Notes: a model not told the origin generated them from the sequence alone. Positions 53,939 through 63,558 are shown, counted from the stretch's first letter. The stretch is 64,000 nt of DNA from G963662265 sp963668545 (GCA_963668545.1 OY764868.1:3534001-3598000), one strand, 5' to 3'. Numbers and translations: made by a program.

Positions 53939-55363
53939 ATGGATAAAATAAATCTGGATTTTTCAAATCTAAATGTACTGGTAATCGGCGATGTAATGCT
54001 TGATTTCTTTTATTATGGAAATGTTTCGAGGATCTCTCCTGAAGCTCCTGTTCCTGTTGTTAATGTAAAAAAAACAGAGTACCACCCGGGAGGGGCAGCT
54101 AATGTTGCTGTAAATATTTCAGAACTCGGAGGAAAAGCACTTCTTTTCGGATGCTGTGGAGAAGATAACAACAGCTTAATCCTTGATTCACTTCTCGAGA
54201 AGCATGGTATTGTAAACAGCCTTGTAAAATCAGAATCCCCTACAATTACAAAAACAAGGGTTATCGGTGACCACCAGCAGATAGTAAGGCTTGATATTGA
54301 AGAATCCGGTGTAGATTACAGCGGACTTCTTACTGCTGAATTTGATAAAAAGTTCAACAGTTTCAAAGAACATAAAATAGATATTGTTGTTCTCTCCGAT
54401 TATGCAAAAGGGGTTTGCTCGACCGATCTTTGCAGAAAAGTGATTGATAAGGCTGTAAAAGAAAATATACCTGTAATTGTTGATCCGAAAGGGACTGAGT
54501 GGGAAAAGTACAGGGGAAGTTGTCTTATAACTCCAAATTTCAGGGAGTTCAGGGAGATAACCGGAAAGACCCTTTCAAATACAGACTCAGAACTTGAAAA
54601 AAATGCATATGATGTGGTAAAAAGGTTCGGATTTAAAAACCTGCTTATTACAAGATCTGAAAACGGGATGAGCTGTTTTTCCTCTGATTCATATTTTCAT
54701 ATACATACAGAGGCTAAAGAGGTTTTTGATGTTTCAGGGGCTGGAGATACAGTAATTGCAGCTCTTTCACTTTCTCTATGCAGGAATTCCCTTGAAAACG
54801 CAGTTGTCACTGCAAACAAGGCTGCAGGGATTGTTGTCGGAAAGCTTGGAACAGCTTCTGCAACAAAAGATGAGCTTTATCGTGCTGTTACAGGTAAGGA
54901 AGAGAATAAACTTATCCCTCTTGCTGATCTGAATAAAAAAATCGAACAGCTCAGAAAGCAGAAGAAAAAAATTGTCTTTACTAATGGATGCTTCGACCTT
55001 GTTCATGCAGGGCATATCAAGGTATTGAGAGAGGCAAAGAAGATGGGTGATATCCTTCTTCTGGGACTTAACAGTGATGATTCAATAAAACGGCTTAAAG
55101 GTGAAGACAGACCGGTTAACTGTGAAGAAGACCGGGTTACCATGATTTCAAGTTTCAGTTTTGTTGATTATGTTGTTGTGTTTGATTCTGATACTCCGAT
55201 TGAAATAATAAAAAATATTAATCCCGATATTCTTGTAAAGGGCGGTGATTATACAGTGGAAACTGTCGTCGGTTACCAGTATGCGAAAGAGGTAAGGCTT
55301 ATCAATTTTCTGGAAGGTTATTCAAGTACAAATATTATCAAGAAGATCAGGGAAGATAAATAA
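53939..55363 (+). CDS. hldE: Bifunctional heptose kinase/adenylyltransferase (D-glycero-beta-D-manno-heptose 7-phosphate kinase and 1-phosphate adenylyltransferase)
   Basis: About 474 residues, as expected for HldE. Residues 1-320 are a PfkB/ribokinase-type kinase (VIGDVMLDFFYYG, GGAANVAVNISELGG, DVSGAGDTVIAALS). Residues about 340-474 are the nucleotidyltransferase with FTNGCFDLVHAGHIKVL (HxGH) and LKGEDRPVN. The enzyme phosphorylates heptose-7-phosphate at C1 and later joins the 1-phosphate to AMP. I use ATG 53939; GGAA lies 7 bases upstream, and an in-frame TTG at 53936 is one codon earlier. It pairs with hldD and gmhB directly downstream. Confidence 0.96.
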   Translation: MDKINLDFSNLNVLVIGDVMLDFFYYGNVSRISPEAPVPVVNVKKTEYHPGGAANVAVNISELGGKALLFGCCGEDNNSLILDSLLEKHGIVNSLVKSESPTITKTRVIGDHQQIVRLDIEESGVDYSGLLTAEFDKKFNSFKEHKIDIVVLSDYAKGVCSTDLCRKVIDKAVKENIPVIVDPKGTEWEKYRGSCLITPNFREFREITGKTLSNTDSELEKNAYDVVKRFGFKNLLITRSENGMSCFSSDSYFHIHTEAKEVFDVSGAGDTVIAALSLSLCRNSLENAVVTANKAAGIVVGKLGTASATKDELYRAVTGKEENKLIPLADLNKKIEQLRKQKKKIVFTNGCFDLVHAGHIKVLREAKKMGDILLLGLNSDDSIKRLKGEDRPVNCEEDRVTMISSFSFVDYVVVFDSDTPIEIIKNINPDILVKGGDYTVETVVGYQYAKEVRLINFLEGYSSTNIIKKIREDK

Positions 55364-56325
55364 TGATAATAGTTACAGGCGGAGCCGGTTTTATTGGAAG
55401 TTCTCTTGTCAGGGGACTTAACGAAAAAGGTTATGAAGATATTCTGATTGCAGATAACCTGAAAAAAAGTGAAAAACATCTTAATCTCAACAGGCTGAAA
55501 TTCAGGGATTTCATGCAAAAAGAGGATTTACCTCTTTTTCTTAACAAACTGGGAAAAATTGATGCTTTTTTTCATCAGGGAGCCTGTTCAGATACAATGG
55601 AAAATGACGGTGTATACATGATTAAAAATAATTATGAATACAGTAAGGAGCTGTTCAGTTTCTGTGCGGAAAAAAATATTAAATTTATTTATGCCTCTTC
55701 TGCATCTGTTTACGGAAACGGAGAAAACGGATTTTCTGAAAAGCCTGAGTGTGAGTATCCTCTGAATGTATATGCTTTTTCAAAATACCTGTTTGACAGA
55801 TATGTAAGGATTAATTCCGGCAGGACAGATAATCAGGTTACAGGTTTAAGATATTTCAATGTGTATGGTCCGCAGGAAAATCATAAAAACAGAATGGCTT
55901 CCGTTTTTTACCACTTTTATAATCAGGCAAAAAAAACAGGTGTTATCAATGTTTTTGAAGGAAGCAGAGATTTTATAAGGGATTTTATTTCTGCAGGTGA
56001 TGTTGTAAAAGTAAATATTCACTTTCTTGAAAATAATATTTCCGGAATATTCAACTGCGGTACCGGAAAGAGCCGGAGTTTTTTTGAGGTCGCAGAAGCA
56101 GTAAAAGCCCAGTTTGATAATTCCGGAAGCTGTAACAGTGATGCTGTCATGATAGAAGAAGTTGAATTCCCTGCCTCCCTGAAAGGAAAATATCAGAAAT
56201 ATACATGTGCAGACCTTTCTGATTTGCGGGAAAAAGGGGGATACCGGGCTGATTTCTGTTCAATTGAAAAAGGAATGATGCAGTATTATGAACTCCTTGA
56301 AAAAAGCGGTGGATATTATATTTAG
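55363..56325 (+). CDS. hldD: ADP-L-glycero-D-manno-heptose 6-epimerase
   Basis: 320 residues, overlapping hldE's stop by one base (TAATG). Rossmann motif VTGGAGFIGSSLVRGL, then FFHQGACSDTMENDG, which is characteristic of HldD, ASSASVYGNGENGF, and the catalytic YAFSKYLFDRYV, with RYFNVYGPQENHKNRMASV in the C-terminal half. It inverts C6 of ADP-D-glycero-heptose, the last step to ADP-L-glycero-D-manno-heptose, the donor for heptosyltransferases. Confidence 0.96.
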   Translation: MIIVTGGAGFIGSSLVRGLNEKGYEDILIADNLKKSEKHLNLNRLKFRDFMQKEDLPLFLNKLGKIDAFFHQGACSDTMENDGVYMIKNNYEYSKELFSFCAEKNIKFIYASSASVYGNGENGFSEKPECEYPLNVYAFSKYLFDRYVRINSGRTDNQVTGLRYFNVYGPQENHKNRMASVFYHFYNQAKKTGVINVFEGSRDFIRDFISAGDVVKVNIHFLENNISGIFNCGTGKSRSFFEVAEAVKAQFDNSGSCNSDAVMIEEVEFPASLKGKYQKYTCADLSDLREKGGYRADFCSIEKGMMQYYELLEKSGGYYI

Positions 56326-56358
56326 TCTGTTGATTATTGAGATGATTTAACAGATAAT

Positions 56359-56381
56359 CCTGCTGCTTTATGATGAGCAGG
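56359..56381. other. Short hairpin between hldD and gmhB
   Basis: CCTGCT at 56359-56364 pairs with AGCAGG at 56376-56381, followed on the + strand by a run of A, not T. It is therefore not a rho-independent terminator on the + strand. It lies just upstream of the gmhB start, which lacks a clear ribosome site. Confidence 0.4.
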
Positions 56382-56397
56382 CAAAAAAAATAAATAG

Positions 56398-56952
56398 ATG
56401 ATTATGAATAACATTATTGAAATTGATTCTTCCTGGACACTTTTCCTGGACAGGGATGGTATTATAAATGAGCGGCCTGAATGGTATATAACAGAGTGGA
56501 AAGACTTTGTTTTTAAAGAGGATTTTAAAACATCTATTGCCCCCTTAAGCAGGCTTTTTTCGAGAATAATAGTTGTTACCAACCAGCAGGGCGTCGGTAA
56601 GCATCTGATGAGTGCTGCTGATGCAGAAGAAATCCATCGGAATATGATTTCCGCTGCTTACGGTTTCGGAGGACGGATAGACCGGGTTTATTACTGCCCG
56701 CATCTTGCTGAAGATAACTGCAGCTGCAGAAAGCCTGAATCAGGTATGGGCTTGATGGCAAAAAAGGATTATCCTGAGATTGATTTTGAAAAATCTGTAA
56801 TGATTGGCGATACTGGGCGGGACATGGTTTTCGGAAGAAGCCTTGGAATGAAAACTGTTTATATCCCTTCCCGGGAAGAGGATTTCAGCGGATATGATTA
56901 TTTTGCTGCAGCTCTTAACGAGGCGCTTAAAATATTTAAAACTGGAAAATAA
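56398..56952 (+). CDS. gmhB: D-glycero-beta-D-manno-heptose 1,7-bisphosphate 7-phosphatase (HAD family)
   Basis: 184 residues, typical for GmhB. The HAD motif I is FLDRDGIINERPE (DxD), motif II VVTNQQGVGKHLM, and the zinc-binding stretch CPHLAEDNCSCRKP near residue 102, followed by MIGDTGRDMVFG (motif IV). It removes the C7 phosphate between the two HldE reactions. A second ATG at 56404 is also possible; no clear Shine-Dalgarno sequence is seen for either. GmhA, the sedoheptulose-7-phosphate isomerase, is not in the window. Confidence 0.93.
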   Translation: MIMNNIIEIDSSWTLFLDRDGIINERPEWYITEWKDFVFKEDFKTSIAPLSRLFSRIIVVTNQQGVGKHLMSAADAEEIHRNMISAAYGFGGRIDRVYYCPHLAEDNCSCRKPESGMGLMAKKDYPEIDFEKSVMIGDTGRDMVFGRSLGMKTVYIPSREEDFSGYDYFAAALNEALKIFKTGK

Positions 56953-56954
56953 TT

Positions 56955-57932
56955 ATGAAAAATATACTTGTAACAGGCGCTGCCGGCTTTGTCGGGTGGA
57001 AAACCTGTGAAAAACTGCTTACTTACGGATATCAGATAACAGGAATAGATAATCTCAATGATTACTATGATATAAGACTTAAAAACTACAGGCTAGAACA
57101 GCTTAAAAAAGCTGATTATGACAACTTTGCATTTCATGAAATTGATATTGAAGATTTTTCAGCTCTTGAAGATCTTTTCAGCAATAAGAAATATGATGCT
57201 GTAATTAATCTTGCTGCACGTGCTGGTGTCAGGTACAGCATAGAGAATCCAGATATTTATTTTTCAACTAATGTTAACGGTACGCTGAACCTTCTAAAGC
57301 TTATGGAAAGGCATGGAATAAAGAAGTTTGTACTTGCATCAACTTCATCTCTCTATGCAGGGCAGCCTCTTCCCTATAACGAAGAGCTTGCTGTAAACAG
57401 TCCTATTTCCCCGTATGCAGCTTCCAAAAAAGCTGCTGAGGCAATTTCCTATACCTATCATTATCTCTATGATATTGATGTGACAATTCTCAGGTATTTT
57501 ACTGTCTACGGCCCGGCAGGAAGGCCTGACATGGCGCCTTTGAGATTTGTAAACTGGATACTCAATGAAAAGGAAATAACTGTTTTCGGCGACGGTTCAC
57601 AGTCCCGGGACTTTACATATGTGGATGATATAGCAGAAGGTACAATAAAAGGGCTTAAGCCCCTCGGCTTTGAAATAATAAATCTCGGAGGGGGAAATAA
57701 TCCTGTTTCCATCAATGAGTTTATAACAATGATTGAAGGGTTTACCGGTAAAAAAAGTATAGTAAAACACCTTGAATTCAACAAAGCTGATATGAAAATA
57801 ACATGGGCTGATATTGGAAAAGCAGGAAAACTTCTTGACTGGAAACCTGAAGTTTCTCTGAAAGAGGGTGTTGAAAAAACTGTTGACTGGTTTTTGAAAA
57901 ATCGTGAATTAGGCAACAATTTGAAGTATTGA
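56955..57932 (+). CDS. NAD-dependent epimerase, UDP-glucuronate 4-epimerase-like
   Basis: 325 residues. VTGAAGFVGWKTCEKL is the Rossmann start; GIDNLNDYYDIRLKNYRL and LAARAGVRYSIENPD are features of UDP-glucuronate 4-epimerases (GAE/Cap1J group). The catalytic SPYAASKKAAE (Tyr-Lys) and RYFTVYGPAGRPDMAPLRF also fit. The likely product is UDP-galacturonate from UDP-glucuronate made by the ugd at 38195. UDP-GlcNAc/GalNAc epimerisation is a less likely alternative. Confidence 0.85.
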   Translation: MKNILVTGAAGFVGWKTCEKLLTYGYQITGIDNLNDYYDIRLKNYRLEQLKKADYDNFAFHEIDIEDFSALEDLFSNKKYDAVINLAARAGVRYSIENPDIYFSTNVNGTLNLLKLMERHGIKKFVLASTSSLYAGQPLPYNEELAVNSPISPYAASKKAAEAISYTYHYLYDIDVTILRYFTVYGPAGRPDMAPLRFVNWILNEKEITVFGDGSQSRDFTYVDDIAEGTIKGLKPLGFEIINLGGGNNPVSINEFITMIEGFTGKKSIVKHLEFNKADMKITWADIGKAGKLLDWKPEVSLKEGVEKTVDWFLKNRELGNNLKY

Positions 57933-58023
57933 ATAATGGGCAATAATCGAAGGCTAGCTATAGGGAGTTGCCATAATGATTTGGTCTTAAAATAATTAAA
58001 TCATGCGACAGGATATAAATTAT

Positions 58024-59106
58024 ATGAACAAACTTAAAATTATAAATATATATATGCTCAGGGTTTTCTATTTTTGTATTCAATCTGTATTTCAGATGAA
58101 AAAATATCAGGGAGAAGATGTTAAAAATATACTTCTTGTAAGACTGAATCATATAGGAGATCTTCTGATAACACTTCCCACAGTCTATTCAATAAAGAAA
58201 CATTATCCTGATGCCCGGATAACTCTTGTTACTGGAGTATGGAACAAGGGACTTGCCGAATTTCAAAGGCAGCTCTTTGATGAGATCCTGTACTTCAATA
58301 AAAAAGACAACTGCCGCTCGGAAAAACAGGTAATGAGTAAATCTGAAAGACTGGACTTCTTCAGCCGGTTAAAGAAAGCAGGACATGATCTCTGTTTTGA
58401 TTTTGACGGGGATTGGGATTTCCTCAAGTTTTACAGAAAGGGCGGAGTAAAATATCTTTCTTCTGCAAGTTATCTGAGGTTCCACCAGAACCTTGAGCAG
58501 CTTCACCTTGTAAAAAACCGGTATAACTATAATATTCATACTCAGCATGAGAGTGATAATCTTTTTGAAACAGCTTCAGTTCTGGGTATAACTGACAGCA
58601 GATCTGAGTTCAGTCTGCAGGTATCTGAAGATACGGATAAAAAAGTTTCAGAATACTTCAGCAGTTTTAAAAATGGGAAAACAGTAGGTATTCATCCTAT
58701 AGCATCTATTTCTGAGAAAATGTGGACGGTAGAAGGTTTTGCCGCTGCCGCAGATTTTCTTATAGAAAGGGATTTTTCTGTTGTTTTCTTCGGAGCTCCT
58801 GCAGATAAGGAATATATTGGACAGATTATATCTGCTATGAAATCCGGTAATGAAGTAAATATTGCTACTGATTTTAATCTGGGTGAATTTATTACAGGTG
58901 TCGGCAAGTGTGATTATTTTATATCTCTTGACAGCCTTGCCCAGCATGTTGTCCAGTACTACCGCAAGACAGCTGTTGTTCTTTATCTTATTGAGAACTC
59001 TGCAAGGTGGAGTACAGATAATGATAATCTTTCAAGGCTGCTTATAAAAACAGATGAGAAATCTGTATATAAGGTACTAGAAGAACTGGACAGGAAATTC
59101 GGTTAG
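58024..59106 (+). CDS. Glycosyltransferase family 9 (ADP-heptose:LPS heptosyltransferase-like)
   Basis: About 360 residues. VRLNHIGDLLITLP and then TLVTGVWNKG near residues 35-75 match the GT9 N-terminus (RxxxxGDxxxxxP motif). GIHPIASISEKMWTVEGF and ISLDSLAQHVVQYY correspond to the family's conserved donor region. I chose ATG 58024 because AGGA lies about 10 bases upstream; an in-frame ATG at 58003 lacks a ribosome site. Directly downstream of the ADP-heptose synthesis genes, so transfer of heptose to a lipid-linked core is the best inference. Confidence 0.88.
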   Translation: MNKLKIINIYMLRVFYFCIQSVFQMKKYQGEDVKNILLVRLNHIGDLLITLPTVYSIKKHYPDARITLVTGVWNKGLAEFQRQLFDEILYFNKKDNCRSEKQVMSKSERLDFFSRLKKAGHDLCFDFDGDWDFLKFYRKGGVKYLSSASYLRFHQNLEQLHLVKNRYNYNIHTQHESDNLFETASVLGITDSRSEFSLQVSEDTDKKVSEYFSSFKNGKTVGIHPIASISEKMWTVEGFAAAADFLIERDFSVVFFGAPADKEYIGQIISAMKSGNEVNIATDFNLGEFITGVGKCDYFISLDSLAQHVVQYYRKTAVVLYLIENSARWSTDNDNLSRLLIKTDEKSVYKVLEELDRKFG

Positions 59107-59142
59107 TAAATCCATCGGCAATATATAAAATAAGAGTGATAA

Positions 59143-60300
59143 ATGAAAAAGATAATTATTGACTGCTTCTCAATTGATAACCATAAAACAGGTGTTTCCC
59201 AGTATGGAATGGAGCTTCTTAGAGAGGTGTTTCGTCTGGCTCCTGAAGAATACCATTTTCATCTTCTTTTAAAGGAAGGCCTTGCAAAAGAGCATGAACT
59301 TCTGAGGATAATTAAAAATTCAGGAAGAGATGTTTCTTTCGAATACCATAATATTCCGGCAATTGGGATTAAGCGTGATATTAAATATTTCTTTTTAAAA
59401 AGAAAGCTTTCTTATGACCTTTTCCACTGCCTGAATTCCAATCTCCCTCTGTTTATCAGTAAAAAATGTACTGTAACAATTCATGATCTTAAATTTCTTC
59501 TTTATCCTCAGTTTATTGGTAAAAAAAGTTTTCTTAAGAAAAAATATCTCGAACTGCTTTTCTATCATGCTGTTAAAAAAGCTGCCAGGATAATTACTGT
59601 ATCCGAATCGACTAAGAATGACCTTATGTTATATTTTGGAAAAAAGAGCTGTCTTATTGACCGGAAGACTGTTCCTGTTCATTCTGGAGTGAGGTTGGAA
59701 GAGCCTGATTTAAACTCAGTGTCTGAATTAAATAAAAAAAATAATGGAAGTGAAGCATCTGGCAAATACTTTCTATATCTTGGGGAACTGAGGCCTCATA
59801 AGAATGTGGAAAATCTTGTTAAAGCGTTTATATGCTTCAGGGAAAAGAATAAGGCAGAAGATATAAAGCTTGTTATTGCAGGAAAAATGCACAGCAGCAT
59901 GAAGAATCTTGAAGAGTATGCCTCTGAGAGTGTTGTTTTTACAGGTTATATTGATGATAAAGACTGTCCTGTTTTGTTTAAAAACTCATTTGCTTTTTAT
60001 TTTGCAACTTTTTATGAGGGATTCGGATTTCCGATTCTTGAGGCTATGTACTCAGGTATTCCTGTTGTAACTTCAAATGTCTCATCAATGCCTGAGGTTG
60101 CAGGCGATGCTGCGCTTCTTGTGAGTCCTGGCTCTGTAGAGGAAATTGAAAAAACAATGGAAATGTTATACTTTGATGAGAGACTTCGATCTGATTTAAT
60201 TGAAAAAGGATACAGACAGGCCGGAAAATTCACATGGGAAAAGACAGCCCGTGAGACGATTCAGGTATATGAGTCAATTCTGGAAAAACAGGATATTTAA
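59143..60300 (+). CDS. GT4 family glycosyltransferase
   Basis: 385 residues. IIIDCFSIDNHKTGVSQYGMEL opens the acceptor domain, with HDLKFLLYPQF and ITVSESTKNDLM before the linker. The donor domain shows YLGELRPHKNVENLVKAF, VVFTGYIDDKDCP, and ATFYEGFGFPILEAMYSGIPVV, the GT4 paired-Glu motif typical of mannosyltransferase-like enzymes. The last base of its stop is the first of the next ATG, so it is coupled to the next gene. Donor unknown. Confidence 0.9.
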   Translation: MKKIIIDCFSIDNHKTGVSQYGMELLREVFRLAPEEYHFHLLLKEGLAKEHELLRIIKNSGRDVSFEYHNIPAIGIKRDIKYFFLKRKLSYDLFHCLNSNLPLFISKKCTVTIHDLKFLLYPQFIGKKSFLKKKYLELLFYHAVKKAARIITVSESTKNDLMLYFGKKSCLIDRKTVPVHSGVRLEEPDLNSVSELNKKNNGSEASGKYFLYLGELRPHKNVENLVKAFICFREKNKAEDIKLVIAGKMHSSMKNLEEYASESVVFTGYIDDKDCPVLFKNSFAFYFATFYEGFGFPILEAMYSGIPVVTSNVSSMPEVAGDAALLVSPGSVEEIEKTMEMLYFDERLRSDLIEKGYRQAGKFTWEKTARETIQVYESILEKQDI

Positions 60301-61427
60301 TGGATAAAATAAAGATTATTGATTTTGCAACTACCAGCCAGGGAGCCTGGCGCTTGTTATATTCCCGTGTAAATAAGATAAATTCCGATCCCCGGTTCTG
60401 TAACATAATTGTCTGCCCTGACGGAGAGGAAGTCTCCCTGATTAGGGAGGGGGGAGTCGATGTCAGGACTATGAGTATTGAGAGGGGACTAGGTATTATC
60501 AATGTTCTCAGGGAGATGCTTGATTTTTACAGGATTCTCAAAGAGGAGAAACCTGTTGTTATTCATACACATAATTCAAAAGCCGGGGCTGTCGGTCGGC
60601 TTATCGGATATCTTTACAACAGAACACACAGAAATAAAATATATATTATTCATCAGGTACATGGTTACCATTTTACTAAATTTAAAGGTTTTAAAAGGAA
60701 GCTTTTCTATCAGGTTGAAAAATGGCTGAATTTTTTTTCCGATTCAATATTTTTCCAGAACAGATATGAATATGAGCTGACAGAAAAATCAGGTATAAGA
60801 AAAGCAAGGCTTGAGCTTATTGGTAATGGTATTAATTTTTCATCTTTTAGGAAAGAAGATCATGTTCAAGAAGATGTTAAAAAAATTGTCTGTATTGCAA
60901 GAATTGAGCCGGTAAAAAACCATGAGATGATTATAAGATCAGCTGCTCTTCTCAGGAAAAAAACAGATAAATTCCTTTTTGAAATGATAGGAGAGGGAAA
61001 AACAGATAATCTCCTGAAGGTTGCCGATAAACTGGGCGTCAGGGAGCATATTAAATTTACCGGGAAAGTGGGAAGAGAAAGACTTATGGATTATCTGAAT
61101 ACTGCAGACATTTCTGTTCTGTCTTCAAAAAAAGAGGGAAAACCGAGAAGTCTTATGGAATCAATGTTCTATGGTATTCCCTGTGTAGGTACTGATGTGG
61201 TCGGAACCAATGAAATAATTGAAGATGGTGTGAGCGGTTATCTTGTTCCTCTTGATGATGATGAAGCTTTTACAGACCGGATATACAGACTTATTTCTGA
61301 TGATTCCCTTCGTGAAGAGATGGGGATGAATGCGGAGAAAAGATGCCGTGAAAATTTCAATGAAGATGATGTAATAGAAAAAATAAAAAAAATATATGCT
61401 GATGCATCTTCAGCCAGGGAGAAATAA
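60300..61427 (+). CDS. GT4 family glycosyltransferase
   Basis: 375 residues. IDFATTSQGAWRLLYSRVNK and the hydrophobic segment THNSKAGAVGRLIGYL resemble the membrane-facing acceptor domain of PglA/WbnE-like GT4 enzymes. The donor domain has CIARIEPVKNHEMIIRSA, FEMIGEGK and LSSKKEGKPRSLMESMFYGIPCVGTD, containing the acidic motif in a slightly unusual form (GKPRSLMESM in place of the more common GLPxxxxEA). The gene starts on the previous stop and ends directly before the SDR gene. Confidence 0.9.
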   Translation: MDKIKIIDFATTSQGAWRLLYSRVNKINSDPRFCNIIVCPDGEEVSLIREGGVDVRTMSIERGLGIINVLREMLDFYRILKEEKPVVIHTHNSKAGAVGRLIGYLYNRTHRNKIYIIHQVHGYHFTKFKGFKRKLFYQVEKWLNFFSDSIFFQNRYEYELTEKSGIRKARLELIGNGINFSSFRKEDHVQEDVKKIVCIARIEPVKNHEMIIRSAALLRKKTDKFLFEMIGEGKTDNLLKVADKLGVREHIKFTGKVGRERLMDYLNTADISVLSSKKEGKPRSLMESMFYGIPCVGTDVVGTNEIIEDGVSGYLVPLDDDEAFTDRIYRLISDDSLREEMGMNAEKRCRENFNEDDVIEKIKKIYADASSAREK

Positions 61428-62378
61428 ATGAAAACAGCATTAATCGGGGGAAGCGGTTTTATAGGAACAGTTCTTGCCGGAAATTTTAATAAACATGATA
61501 TTGATTTTACAATTTTTGATAAAAAAACAAGCAGCGCTTTTCCTGATGTTACAGTAGAGGTTAATATTCTTGAAAAAGATAAACTTGTAAAGCTGCTTGC
61601 AGGACATGATGTGATTATTAACCTTGCTGCCGAGCATCAGGATAATGTTACTCCGGTAGAGCTTTACCAGCAGGTCAATGTTGAAGGGGCTGTAAATGTA
61701 TGTGAAGCAGCTGAAATCAATGGTATCAAAAAGATAATATTTACAAGTTCTGTAGCCGTCTATGGCAATTCTGTTGGAGAAACTGATGAAAACGGCGATT
61801 TTAACTATTTTAATGAGTACGGTAGAACAAAGTATGAGGCTGAAAAAGTATACATGTCCTGGCTGAATAAATCTGAAGATCATTCCCTGCAGATTGTAAG
61901 ACCTTCAGTCGTGTTCGGAAAAAACAACAGAGGAAATGTCTATAATCTTCTCAGACAGATTGCATCGGGGAAATTCCTTATGGTCGGCAAAGGCAATAAT
62001 AAGAAGTCAATGGCTTATGTTGAAAATGTTGCAGCATTTCTCGAACATCTTCTGTCATTTGAAAAGCGATTTATTGCCTGTAATTATGTTGATAAGCCTG
62101 ATTTCGATATGAACACACTTGTTGAAACTGTTTACAGTTCACTCGGAAAAAAATATTCCGGAATACACTTCCCCATGTGGCTTGGTATAGCAGGCGCGTC
62201 TGCTTTTGATATTCTTTCAAAACTTACAGGTAAAAAATTTCCTATAAGTGTGATTAGGGTAAAGAAATTCTGTTCAGATTCACACTTTACTTCATCATCA
62301 ATTGAAGAAACCGGCTATAAGGCTCCTGTCGAAATCAAAGAGGCCCTGGCTGAAACGATAAAAGCTGAATTCCTTTAG
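61428..62378 (+). CDS. NAD-dependent epimerase/dehydratase (extended SDR)
   Basis: 316 residues. The Rossmann loop is IGGSGFIGTVLAGNF, then NLAAEHQDNVTP, FTSSVAVYGNS and YGRTKYEAEKVYM, giving Ser, Tyr and Lys of the SDR active site. RPSVVFGKNNRGNVYNLLRQI and the C-terminal SSSIEETGYKAPVEI fit the group of UDP-sugar 4-reductases and 4-epimerases found beside initiating glycosyltransferases. The substrate is not clear. Last gene before the terminator at 62411. Confidence 0.85.
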   Translation: MKTALIGGSGFIGTVLAGNFNKHDIDFTIFDKKTSSAFPDVTVEVNILEKDKLVKLLAGHDVIINLAAEHQDNVTPVELYQQVNVEGAVNVCEAAEINGIKKIIFTSSVAVYGNSVGETDENGDFNYFNEYGRTKYEAEKVYMSWLNKSEDHSLQIVRPSVVFGKNNRGNVYNLLRQIASGKFLMVGKGNNKKSMAYVENVAAFLEHLLSFEKRFIACNYVDKPDFDMNTLVETVYSSLGKKYSGIHFPMWLGIAGASAFDILSKLTGKKFPISVIRVKKFCSDSHFTSSSIEETGYKAPVEIKEALAETIKAEFL

Positions 62379-62410
62379 ATCTGCTTATTTGTTCGGCCGT
62401 CTGGATACAT

Positions 62411-62449
62411 AAAAATCCTGATTTGTTTTTAAACATTTCAGGATTTTTT
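62411..62449 (+). terminator. Rho-independent terminator after the heptose/GT block
   Basis: AAAAATCCTGA at 62411-62421 pairs with TCAGGATTTTT at 62439-62449, with an inner GTTT/AAAC match, and the sequence runs directly into a T tract. Placed 33 bases after the stop of the SDR gene. The A run on the other side makes it possible that it also works on the minus strand. Confidence 0.78.
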
Positions 62450-62488
62450 TTGCCTTTCTTCTTTAATCTTTCTTTTTCTGCTTCTTCG

Positions 62489-62494
62489 TATAAT
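62489..62494 (+). promoter_or_regulatory. Candidate -10 element (TATAAT) before the beta-helix gene
   Basis: An exact TATAAT lies downstream of the terminator and upstream of the secreted beta-helix gene. No matching -35 box is clear. It would place a transcription start close to 62501, which favours the second ATG (62542) of that gene as start. Weak evidence. Confidence 0.3.
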
Positions 62495-62505
62495 AATTAT
62501 ATTTA

Positions 62506-63558
62506 ATGTTTCATCTTCATCTGAAAAATATTTTTCTCTTCATGACTCTTCGCTGTTCCAGATTCCGCCGGGTCTCTGTTGTTTTTGTTTATCTTGTCCT
62601 CCTTTCTTTTTCTGTTTTTTCCTATGACTCCCATAATATCTCCCTCCTTAAATCCGGTAAGATCAATTATGCTCTGGCAGAATGGTGGATTAATGATGAA
62701 AAAGGAAGTTATAAGACTGATTCTGATACAATAGCACTTCAGTCTGCACTTTCTTCCGGAGCTGAATTTGTGACAATAACTGATATTGGCCGGTCCTGGA
62801 TAACAGAACCTCTCTTTCTTGATTCCAATACAACTGTTTTTTTTGACAGAGGAGTCGTCATTGAAGCGAAAAAGGGTTCCTTTTATGATAAGGGAGACTG
62901 CCTTTTCAAAGCGGATGAAAAGGAAAACATCTGTCTAATAGGATATAAGGCAGTTTTAAAAATGCACCGGGCAGATTATACCTATCCTCCATATGATGAG
63001 GGGCAATGGAGACACGTGATTTCACTGAAAAGCTGTTCTGATATCGAAATTAAAGGTTTGAGCCTCAGGGACAGCGGAGGCGACGGGATTTATATAGGTG
63101 TTTCAGAAAATTCTGATTTGCAGTACTGCAGAAATATTCTTATTGAGGATATTCATGTTTCTGGCTGCTACAGGCAGGGGATTTCTGTTATAAGTGCTGA
63201 CAATCTGATGATTATAAATTCAGTATTTGAAGATACCGGGAACCATCTCCCTTCAGCAGGAATAGATTTTGAACCTAATAGCAGTAATGAACAAATAAGC
63301 AGATGCCTTATCAGCGGCTGCATATTCAGGCGGAATTTCGGTCCCGGAATACTTATTTTTCTCGGTTCGCTTGATAAAGATTCATATCCTGTGTCTGTAA
63401 AAATTACTGATTGTAAATCATATATTAACAGGCGGCCTATCAGTATCAGAAAAACATCTGAAGGCAGACGAGGAATAATAATCCTTGAAAAAAATATTTT
63501 TATTGGATTTAAAGGTCTTGATCCGGCAACATCTTCTTTTCAGATTATTAAAAAATGA
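62506..63558 (+). CDS. Secreted right-handed beta-helix protein (pectate-lyase/glycan-processing-like fold)
   Basis: 350 residues from ATG 62506, or 338 from ATG 62542, which would start directly at the signal peptide (basic RCSRFRR, then the hydrophobic VVFVYLVLLSFSVFS). The mature protein has rungs typical of parallel beta-helices: ISLKSCSDIEIKGLSLRDSGG, DGIYIGVSEN, NILIEDIHVSGCYRQGISVISADNLMIINSVFED and later CRNILIEDI-like repeats. The fold is common in polysaccharide lyases, hydrolases and epimerases. I see no clear catalytic motif that would name the activity. Neither start has a good ribosome site. Confidence 0.7.
   Translation: MFHLHLKNIFLFMTLRCSRFRRVSVVFVYLVLLSFSVFSYDSHNISLLKSGKINYALAEWWINDEKGSYKTDSDTIALQSALSSGAEFVTITDIGRSWITEPLFLDSNTTVFFDRGVVIEAKKGSFYDKGDCLFKADEKENICLIGYKAVLKMHRADYTYPPYDEGQWRHVISLKSCSDIEIKGLSLRDSGGDGIYIGVSENSDLQYCRNILIEDIHVSGCYRQGISVISADNLMIINSVFEDTGNHLPSAGIDFEPNSSNEQISRCLISGCIFRRNFGPGILIFLGSLDKDSYPVSVKITDCKSYINRRPISIRKTSEGRRGIIILEKNIFIGFKGLDPATSSFQIIKK

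Noticed and set aside
56359..56390. Rho-independent terminator after hldD
   Set aside because: The hairpin is followed by A residues on the + strand and has no T run after it on the minus strand.
57939..57972. Hairpin GGCAA/TTGCC before the heptosyltransferase gene
   Set aside because: The stem is short with a loop of about 24 bases and no T run; it gives no firm support for a terminator or regulator.
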